From positions 2,099 through 18,298 of the forward strand of contig MLAK01001005.1 of assembly GCA_001839685.1 (NCBI GenBank): a stretch of DNA of 16,200 nt, written 5' to 3'. The notes beneath the pieces were generated by a model, which ran no database searches, was not told where the DNA came from, and saw only the letters and a program-made list of their open reading frames with translations. This document shows, piece after piece, positions 9,088-14,748 of the stretch. How positions within the stretch are numbered: position 1 is the first letter of the stretch; every line of letters starts with the position of its first letter. The DNA comes from Tritrichomonas foetus (Eukaryota > Parabasalia > Tritrichomonadida > Tritrichomonadidae). Position numbers and translations under genes: made by a program.

Positions 9088-9362
9088 TTAAACCTCAACA
9101 GGAGTTCGATGTTCTTGTGAGTTCAAATCCTGTGAAATGAAGCAGACCTCATCACCTCTCACAGAGATGCAGTCATAGTTTTTTTGGACAACTACATCAT
9201 TTTCAATCGTTTTCACTTTTACTGGATATAATACCAAATTTGTTGATTGGTCGCATACGCGTAAGCATCCTTCATAAACTGTCCCATCTCTTCCCATCAC
9301 TATAACATCTTCTGGAATTAGAAATAAAAATCGGTACGTCCAATAAAATTAATTGCTGACAT
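9088..9362 (-). CDS. Sm-like protein, best match LSM8; two exons (9362-9338 and 9311-9088)
   Basis: Joining the two exons gives an 82-residue protein from ATG (9362-9360) to TAA. It begins MSAINFIGQDVIVMGRDGTV, with the N-terminal helix end and first strands of an Sm fold. Sm1 follows as GCLRVCDQSTNLVL (23-36), with the Asp and Asn that contact RNA in this family. Sm2 is CISVRGDEVCFI (56-67). The RGD (instead of RGN) in Sm2 and the DQ-x-TN-hydrophobic-L pattern in Sm1 fit LSM8 best; LSM3 is an alternative. LSM8 joins LSM2-7 in the nuclear ring that holds U6 snRNA. Without splicing the frame hits TAA six codons into the intron, whereas the open frame starting after it lacks the N-terminal strand, so the intron is strongly implied. 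The length is short but complete for the family. The gene is transcribed away from the Sgf11-like gene, with 139 bases between their starts. Confidence 0.85.
9312..9337 (-). other. 26-nt spliceosomal intron in the LSM gene
   Basis: On the minus strand it begins GTACCG and ends TCTAATTCCAG. TCTAAT can serve as the branch site directly next to the acceptor, the compact arrangement known from trichomonad introns (ACTAAC fused to ACACAG). GTACCG is the only GT between the start codon and the acceptor apart from the one overlapping ATG. Removal joins GGA-C to AA-GAT in phase 1 and yields an Sm N-terminus. The acceptor is followed by AAG, so a 29-nt alternative would also keep frame, changing Gln-Asp to His. 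There is no transcript evidence here. Confidence 0.75.
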
Positions 9363-9501
9363 CTTCCTTTTTTTTGGGTCCTGACCAAATACCGTTTAAA
9401 TAGATGATGATCTAGCCATTTATTAATAGAAAATGATCATATTTAAAGAATTTTCAAAGGAATGATTGGTTAAAGGTCAATACTACAAAGGTCGATTTTT
9501 A
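9363..9501. promoter_or_regulatory. Shared divergent promoter region, LSM and Sgf11-like genes
   Basis: These 139 bases separate the two start codons and must hold both promoters. On the plus strand TCATATTT (9437-9444) fits the loose trichomonad initiator TCA-Y-W and would give a leader of about 63 bases for the Sgf11-like gene. On the minus strand a TCATCATCTA lies about 50 bases upstream of the LSM ATG. Both are weak, short matches; only the divergent layout is certain. Confidence 0.45.
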
Positions 9502-9882
9502 ATGGAGAAGAACCCAAAGCGAATACACTTCGTAAGCTGGAAAAAACACAAAGTTGATCAAGCGACTAAACAAGTTGATAATGTTTGCCAAGAATTTTTC
9601 GACGATTTACTTTTCGAAACAATAATAGACGTCTTTCGTCAGGATTGCGGCTTCCCAGGAGCCCTTCCCGTCCGAGAAATCATCAGAAACGAGCCAATTA
9701 TTCCATCCGCCCCATTCGAGCTTCATTTCGAAACGCCAGTCATAAACCGATCCCAAAAATGTCCTGTCTGTAACGAAACTCTCGACGCCACTCGTTTCAC
9801 ATCACATTTGTCATCCAGATGCTTCAAAGAATGTAATGATAAAATGGAAATACTCCAAAAATATTTGGAATCAAACCCATAA
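9502..9882 (+). CDS. Sgf11/ATXN7L3-like zinc-finger protein, candidate SAGA deubiquitinase-module subunit
   Basis: The first in-frame ATG is at 9502. The frame is open back to 9466, but only through a TTG, with TGA at 9463. The protein has 126 residues. An N-terminal helix (about 31-47, with LLFETIIDVFRQ) is followed by a linker and a compact zinc finger at 87-107: CPVCNETLDATRFTSHL, then Ser-Ser-Arg-Cys, with likely ligands C87, C90, H102 and C107. The T/A-x-RF-x-x-HL core is the hallmark of the Sgf11 finger. In yeast and animals Sgf11 uses its helix to bind Sus1/ENY2 and its finger to position Ubp8/USP22 for removing ubiquitin from histone H2B. The spacing between His and the last Cys is four here where the family usually has three, so the ligand set is slightly altered or the last Cys shifts. 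Another small C2HC-type finger protein is the alternative. Confidence 0.7.
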   Translation: MEKNPKRIHFVSWKKHKVDQATKQVDNVCQEFFDDLLFETIIDVFRQDCGFPGALPVREIIRNEPIIPSAPFELHFETPVINRSQKCPVCNETLDATRFTSHLSSRCFKECNDKMEILQKYLESNP

Positions 9883-10154
9883 TTTTTTTTCGTCCCAAAA
9901 ACACAAATATAGCCTACTCCAAAATCTTTGTTAACTATTCCCACTTAATTGCTGCTATATTGTTTTATCATGATGAGAAATTTTTGTTTTAATATTTGAT
10001 AATAAAATAAAAAGCTACTTCGCAATTATTCTGAAGTTTATTAAAATAGGATCCGTTTATTTTTCACTTTTTCAATCACTCCCAATCGTCCTGATTATTG
10101 AAAATCGATTCTGTGAATAACAAAATTTCGAATAATCGAAAAAAAGAAAATTTG
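9883..10154. other. Intergenic between Sgf11-like gene and second coiled-coil gene
   Basis: This is 272 AT-rich bases, ending in the leader of the next gene. TCACTTTTTCA at 10064-10074 and TCACT at 10076-10080 are initiator-like and lie 75-90 bases before the ATG. The frame of the next gene is open a little further upstream, but only through a TTG. Confidence 0.5.
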
Positions 10155-12182
10155 ATGAGTGTCCAAGACCTTGCAGACCGAATTAAAGGAGATCTTCTCC
10201 CAATGAATCTGATGCTTGAACCTCTGCAAAAAATTCTACTCGAAATTATGTCGATGATCAAAGATCAAAACGTAAAATTTGATAAAATCGAAGGCCAGCT
10301 CGCTGAAAAAGCCGACAAAGATAGCCTTAACAAACTCGACGATAAAGTCAATTCAGCAATCGATAACAGTGAAAGGAATAACCAGAAAAATCAAAATAAT
10401 GCAGAAAAATTGAATAATTTGGAAAACCAGCTGAAAGAACTCAACGATTTGAAAAACGAACTCGAGAAAAATAACAACGGCGGAAGTGAAGAAATGAAAT
10501 CAGGTATTGATAATTTACGGAATGAAATAGAAAATCTTAAAAATGACGTTGACAAGAATAAGAGTGACATCAAAGATTTAAATCAAAATCAAGATAAAAT
10601 TGATCAAAATTTAAAGGAGACCTCTCAAAAAACTGCTGAAAATTCTGAAAAAATCAAAAACCTTGAAGGCAAATTAAATGACCTTCTAAACAATAGCGAT
10701 CACACTACTAATGACAATAGTAGTAATAATAGCAATAAATCAGATTCAAAAGGTCAAAATGATGCCACTTCAAACAATAACTCTGATTCAAACAATGTTT
10801 CTGATTCAAACAATAACTCAGATTTAAATAATAACTCAGATTCAAATAATGATCGAGAAAAATTGGAGAAAGAGTTAAAGGATTTACGAGATGAGCTGAA
10901 TAAAATGAAAAACGATCTTTCACACCTTAAGGATGGATTCGCAGGTGTCGGAGATGATATCAAAAATCTGAGTGATACTTTGAAGGAAAAAGGTATCGAT
11001 GTTCCAATGAGTGATACTACACAAAAAAGTTTAGAAAATATCAAAAACGATGACTTACGAAATTTAGAGGATCGCGTTTCCCGCCTTGAAGAAAGCCAGC
11101 GTCGCCAAGACGCCGACATTAACGAGTTGAAAGGAATGTGCGATGATTTAGGAACCACATTAGTCAACGGCCTTCCAGCTCTTGCTGAAGATGGTCGATC
11201 AAGCTCAAAGAGTAACAACAAGAATGATCATAATTTGAATAATAATAACAACAACAACAATGACCAAAATAATAGCAATAATAATGATAGAAATATTCGA
11301 AGTGATAACAATAACAATGATGTCAACGAAAGAAATCTCAATAACAGTAGTAATAATGATCGTAATGGATCTTCTTCTGGAAACAGATTCCAGCAGGCAT
11401 CAAGAGGCGATTCGAACGACAATAGCAATAACATGAGTGATATAAATTCGACAAAAGGAAATGACGTGAGATCACCAAGAGCAAATTATAACTCAAGGCA
11501 CAGTGGGCGTTCACCAGATACTGGCACAAAGCGACCAGGTAGTATTCCACTCCCCGACCTTACCCCAGCTGATTCAAATGAAGCATTATCTCAGCTGAGA
11601 GCAGAACTCACTTCGCTTACACAAAAAGTTGCTGATAATGATGCTCATACTAATGGTAGAATTAATGATCTCGCAGATCTTATCCAGAAACTACAACGTG
11701 AAATTGCAGATCGTCCAGACCGCCAAATGATCGAACGACTTTTCGAAAAATTCAAATCCTCGATGAACAATCTTGCCGATAAGGTATCCAAACAAGGTAA
11801 TTCTAACAATAACATGAATAACAGTGATGATCCAATGAAACGATTTGCTACCTTAGAAGACGTAAAGAAACTCGAGAATATTATCCGAAGCATTAATAAT
11901 GAAGCTGAAGAAGCTGCAGCTGCACGAAAGTCAACTTGTTGTTTGAGTTGTGGAAGGCCTTATCGAACAGTCACTGGAGCAATTCAGGACGAGTCGACTC
12001 TGGCTGTTCTTGGAGCTGCACCAATATTACATGTTGCTGGAAGCGAAGGTGCCAAGCCTTGCTTCGTGTACGGATCAGATCACGAACTGTACTACTCCAG
12101 TTCACCAAGAGGAAAGACATTCGTCGCACCACAACAACCACGTGCATCTGGACGAGTGTCGAAGAATATCTCTCCTCGCTAA
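10155..12182 (+). CDS. Coiled-coil, Asn-rich protein with C-terminal CxxCGRP module, DUF4795/QRICH2-like paralogue
   Basis: The first in-frame ATG at 10155 gives 675 residues ending in TAA. Residues 20-180 and 233-335 are heptad-rich coiled coil, interrupted by two Asn/Ser-rich linkers (about 180-232 and 350-435). The first linker contains a six-residue repeat (NN-x-SDS) encoded by an 18-bp tandem repeat. The C-terminal part repeats the architecture of the gene at 715-2595: DRQMIERLFEKFKS (522-535), a helix, CCLSCGRP (595-602), then a tail with FVYG-x-x-H that parallels YVYG-x-x-H in the other protein. CLSC-x-RP following an E-R-L-F-x-K-F helix is the pattern of DUF4795, the domain of the sperm flagellar protein QRICH2. 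Flagellar function is inferred from family only. The Asn-rich linkers account for much of the length difference between the two proteins. There are no transmembrane segments or signal peptide. Confidence 0.78.
   Translation: MSVQDLADRIKGDLLPMNLMLEPLQKILLEIMSMIKDQNVKFDKIEGQLAEKADKDSLNKLDDKVNSAIDNSERNNQKNQNNAEKLNNLENQLKELNDLKNELEKNNNGGSEEMKSGIDNLRNEIENLKNDVDKNKSDIKDLNQNQDKIDQNLKETSQKTAENSEKIKNLEGKLNDLLNNSDHTTNDNSSNNSNKSDSKGQNDATSNNNSDSNNVSDSNNNSDLNNNSDSNNDREKLEKELKDLRDELNKMKNDLSHLKDGFAGVGDDIKNLSDTLKEKGIDVPMSDTTQKSLENIKNDDLRNLEDRVSRLEESQRRQDADINELKGMCDDLGTTLVNGLPALAEDGRSSSKSNNKNDHNLNNNNNNNNDQNNSNNNDRNIRSDNNNNDVNERNLNNSSNNDRNGSSSGNRFQQASRGDSNDNSNNMSDINSTKGNDVRSPRANYNSRHSGRSPDTGTKRPGSIPLPDLTPADSNEALSQLRAELTSLTQKVADNDAHTNGRINDLADLIQKLQREIADRPDRQMIERLFEKFKSSMNNLADKVSKQGNSNNNMNNSDDPMKRFATLEDVKKLENIIRSINNEAEEAAAARKSTCCLSCGRPYRTVTGAIQDESTLAVLGAAPILHVAGSEGAKPCFVYGSDHELYYSSSPRGKTFVAPQQPRASGRVSKNISPR
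10773..10850 (+). repeat. 18-bp in-frame tandem repeat coding NN-x-SDS
   Basis: A little over four copies of an 18-bp unit of the form aataactcagattcaaac encode residues 207-232 of the coiled-coil protein. Copies differ at third positions and at one replaced residue each (Val or Leu), so the array is partly diverged. It keeps frame and sits between coiled-coil blocks, which suggests a flexible, length-variable linker. Confidence 0.85.
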
Positions 12183-12790
12183 CTTTTTCTCATTTTACAT
12201 CATTTTTGTACTTATTAATTTTTTTAGTGTGAGACTCAATTTACCAAGCGTTTTACTGATATTGATGTGAATCAATATGCTGTTTACAAATGACAGAGTA
12301 GATTTTTAATAAATACACATGATATTTCTATTTTTACTATTTCTGTTTCGAAAAAAATCAAATGTTAAATGTAGTACTATGCAGTTTTTTAATAATCCTC
12401 AATTATGATGAGCTGATTTTTTTTCCCAAATATTTTTTTTCAATTTCCAATACTTAACATTGTAAATACCAAATTTAGAGTTTCAATTCGAAAATCTATT
12501 AACTATTCATTATTAATATCATGAATTGCAGAACATAACAAAATAGTGCAATATTATCTTAAGATGATTCTACTTTCTTGATTCAAATAATGGGTTAATT
12601 ATTAAAATTTCAATATCTCATATAAAAAGTTGGCCAACATCTTTATACTCAAAAAATGTGATTTCGATTGAATCTTTGAAAGATAACCCTTATGCCATAA
12701 GGGTTTAAATTTAAGTTCTTCATTAATAAAATTGAATAAAAAGAAAGAGAGAAATCGTTCCCCGAATATATTTATTAAACATATTCAAAA
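12183..12790. other. Intergenic between convergent genes
   Basis: About 600 AT-rich bases hold the 3' regions of the coiled-coil gene (from the left) and the kinase gene with its tail (from the right). There is an 8-bp inverted repeat with a 4-base loop at 12259-12278 (atattgat, gtga, atcaatat), 77 bases after the left stop codon. A stronger hairpin at 12685-12705 is listed separately. No open frame stands out. Confidence 0.6.
12685..12705. repeat. Perfect 9-bp hairpin with a 3-nt loop between convergent genes
   Basis: aacccttat (12685-12693) and ataagggtt (12697-12705) pair exactly around gcc. The arms contain three G-C pairs in DNA that otherwise has few. It lies about 85 bases beyond the end of the minus-strand kinase tail, so it could be a 3' end or mRNA stability element for that gene. 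No T-tract follows it in the orientation expected for a terminator. Confidence 0.7.
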
Positions 12791-13162
12791 TTACAAATCT
12801 TCTTTAATTGGATTAACCGCATAAAATGTAGATGAACAGTTTGCTGCTTTATGTGTTATTTTCCACGCCATTGATCGCTTTATTAACATTGACATTGTCA
12901 TTTGATTACATTTTCCACGCCTGGTTTTTTGAGTTGAATAGGCCCTTGCAATTGGTGCATTTTCTTTTTCTTCACTTCCCCCTTCTTCCTTTTTCTCATT
13001 GTTTGATTTTATAGTGAGAAGTCTTTGTTTCATGGCAGCTTCGCCATCTTCAGTTTCTGATGTATTATCATCACTACTCTTAGAATAAAGTTTTTTCACA
13101 ATACTTTTGTTCTTATTGTAGAGATGATCAGTACTAGCAATAAGTGATTTTGAAGCCATCAT
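12791..13162 (-). CDS. Open frame continuing the kinase gene after an in-frame TGA (likely kinase C-terminal tail)
   Basis: This frame is in the same reading frame as the kinase at 14743-13172. It is separated from it only by TGA, Asn, Leu and Lys codons before ATG at 13162, and runs 123 residues to TAA. It begins MMASKSLIASTDHLYNKNKS, then a Ser/Glu-rich charged region, then a basic end (RRGK at about 79-82). It has no domain I recognise. Its composition suits a disordered tail, and Ser/Thr/Lys-rich tails after the kinase domain are common in trichomonad CAMK-like kinases. Either the gene carries a premature TGA (mutation, sequencing error or read-through) and the real protein has about 650 residues, or this is a separate small gene. 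The 10-base gap leaves no room for a promoter of its own outside the kinase coding sequence, which favours the first. Confidence 0.5.
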   Translation of the reverse strand: MMASKSLIASTDHLYNKNKSIVKKLYSKSSDDNTSETEDGEAAMKQRLLTIKSNNEKKEEGGSEEKENAPIARAYSTQKTRRGKCNQMTMSMLIKRSMAWKITHKAANCSSTFYAVNPIKEDL

Positions 13163-13171
13163 TTTCAAGTT

Positions 13172-14743
13172 TCATTTGGTTTCTTTTTTGAATATTTCCA
13201 AGTTTTCTAGATATTTAATATCGCATCTTTGGGTTTCACATGATTGAAGCATATATTTTAATGCTCTTTTGAAGTCCTTACTTGCTTTACACTTTCTAAA
13301 GTTGACCAGTCCCATTAATATGCCCATTTTCATTTCATGATCACTTGTTATTTGCCATGGATATTCTCCACTTGACAATTGATAAAAAGTCACACCAAGT
13401 GCCCAAATATCAGCTTTAAAAGGATCAAATTTCTGTTTATTGATTAATTGTGGTGACATGTAGGCTCTTGATCCAGCAAAAATAAATCTAGCTTCAACTT
13501 CATTGCTTGATTCATCCGAATGTACTTCATTTGAAACAGGATTCTCATGATTAATTCCATGATAAAGCAAAGGTGTTTGGTTGTTATTATGATAAATGGG
13601 AACATTATTTGTCGGAATATTGTTTATATTATTGAGAATATTATTGAAGCTGTTATTGTTAAGATTATTGTTGAAGCTGCGATTGATTAAGCTGCTGATG
13701 TTGTTATTGAAACTATTATTACAACTGCAATTAACACCGTTGCATATACTACTTAGATTATTTTTAAAACCATTGTTAAAGCTATTGTTAATAGTACAGT
13801 TGATTATGTTGGAATTTTGATATTGAACATGATTGTTGGAATCATCAGATATATTACTTGATTTATGTGTTCTTGATTGATCACTTGTATATGTACAATT
13901 ATTATAATTCAAATCACCATTATTTACTTCAGTGTTGATTTCAGCATCATCACCATTGTTGTTGATCAATTTCATATTATTGGAAAATAAAACATTAAAA
14001 GTTCTGTTATTATTTGCTTCGTTATTTAAATATTCTTCATGATTGAGATTGTGACTTTCATTTGTATTATGAGAATTATTACTTAAATTATCAGGCGCAT
14101 TATTAAGCGCATTATTATTAGCTTTATTATTAACATTATTATTAGCATTGGTTTGTGCCGTATTCTTATTGAGACTTCCTGATGAAATCACAGAATCATG
14201 AAGCAATTTGTATTTGGTTGAAAGTCCAAAATCGGCTAATTGAATTCGCCCATTTTTATCAAGAAGAATATTTGCTGGTTTTATATCTCTGTGTGCAATC
14301 CCCCTATTATGGCAATAGCTGAGCGCACTAATAGTCTGTCGACAGTATTCATATAGTTGTTTTGGTTGAAGTGGTCCGTTGGCCTTAATGACATCGTCTA
14401 GACTTCCTCCTGGACAGTATTCCAATATTATGAACAAGTACGAATTAGATTGATCATAGAAATACTCATACATATTGATGATATGTGGATGCGCCAGATT
14501 CAATAAAGTTTTGATTTCTTTTTCACTCGCTGTGCTTTTTGTGCCTTCACTAACTTTACATACGAATTGCTCCTGATAGCGGGTAGAAAGAACAAGATGG
14601 ACTGTTGAAAAACCTCCTTTTCCGATTGGACGAATGTGAATATAATCGTGCTCTTTCAAAGTATTCTTAATTGCCATCATCATTTTATCTTGACGTTCTC
14701 GCTCTCGATCAATCTCCCTTTGCCTTCTGCTCCTTATCTTCAT
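13172..14743 (-). CDS. CAMK-like Ser/Thr protein kinase with a large Asn-rich activation-segment insertion
   Basis: The frame has 523 residues from ATG to TGA. After a basic N-terminus come the glycine loop GKGGFSTV (41-48), the ATP-binding Lys in FVCKV (K63), the catalytic loop HRDIKPAN (151-158, Asp153), and DFG (171-173). AGSRAYMSPQ (423-432) closes the activation segment, followed by DIWALG (445-450), and the last helix carries the conserved Arg of QRCDIKYLE (R506). The catalytic residues are all present, so it should be active. Sequence between about 180 and 415 is an Asn-rich insertion with many NN runs, inside the activation segment where most kinases have some 10-20 residues. APE is replaced by SPQ, so the Glu that usually pairs with R506 is Gln. 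K63, the DFG and the GS-x-x-YMSP pattern suit CAMK-like kinases of trichomonads. The substrate is unknown. It is the only gene in the window ending in TGA; see the continuing frame at 12791-13162. Confidence 0.93.
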   Translation of the reverse strand: MKIRSRRQREIDRERERQDKMMMAIKNTLKEHDYIHIRPIGKGGFSTVHLVLSTRYQEQFVCKVSEGTKSTASEKEIKTLLNLAHPHIINMYEYFYDQSNSYLFIILEYCPGGSLDDVIKANGPLQPKQLYEYCRQTISALSYCHNRGIAHRDIKPANILLDKNGRIQLADFGLSTKYKLLHDSVISSGSLNKNTAQTNANNNVNNKANNNALNNAPDNLSNNSHNTNESHNLNHEEYLNNEANNNRTFNVLFSNNMKLINNNGDDAEINTEVNNGDLNYNNCTYTSDQSRTHKSSNISDDSNNHVQYQNSNIINCTINNSFNNGFKNNLSSICNGVNCSCNNSFNNNISSLINRSFNNNLNNNSFNNILNNINNIPTNNVPIYHNNNQTPLLYHGINHENPVSNEVHSDESSNEVEARFIFAGSRAYMSPQLINKQKFDPFKADIWALGVTFYQLSSGEYPWQITSDHEMKMGILMGLVNFRKCKASKDFKRALKYMLQSCETQRCDIKYLENLEIFKKETK

Positions 14744-14748
14744 AATGA
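14741..14748 (-). promoter_or_regulatory. Initiator-like TCATT directly before the kinase ATG
   Basis: The minus strand reads TCATTATG, with the start codon of the kinase as the last three bases. Trichomonad genes typically use an initiator of the form TCA-Y-W a few bases before the start codon, with transcription beginning at its A, so this would give a leader of three bases. The match is short, but its position is as expected and supports this ATG as the start. Confidence 0.5.

Noticed and set aside
9466..9501. Upstream extension of the Sgf11-like frame (12 more codons)
   Set aside because: The extension starts with TTG, not ATG, and follows directly on a TGA; the first ATG is at 9502.
10098..10154. 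Upstream extension of the second coiled-coil frame (19 codons)
   Set aside because: It opens at TTG and its Asn/Lys/Arg-rich translation looks like leader sequence; the first ATG at 10155 gives an N-terminus that resembles the paralogue.
10708..11550. Several minus-strand frames of 68-155 codons opposite the second coiled-coil gene
   Set aside because: They are mirror images of Asn/Asp-rich coding repeats and read as Leu/Ser/Tyr/Phe-rich low complexity with no domain.
11936..12270. Two plus-strand frames overlapping the end of the second coiled-coil gene
   Set aside because: They overlap the conserved CxxCGRP module in other frames and end in spacer-like Phe/Leu/Ile translation.
13596..13820. 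Plus-strand Leu-rich frame of 74 codons inside the kinase gene
   Set aside because: It is the antisense reading of the Asn-rich insertion, giving Leu runs by codon symmetry.
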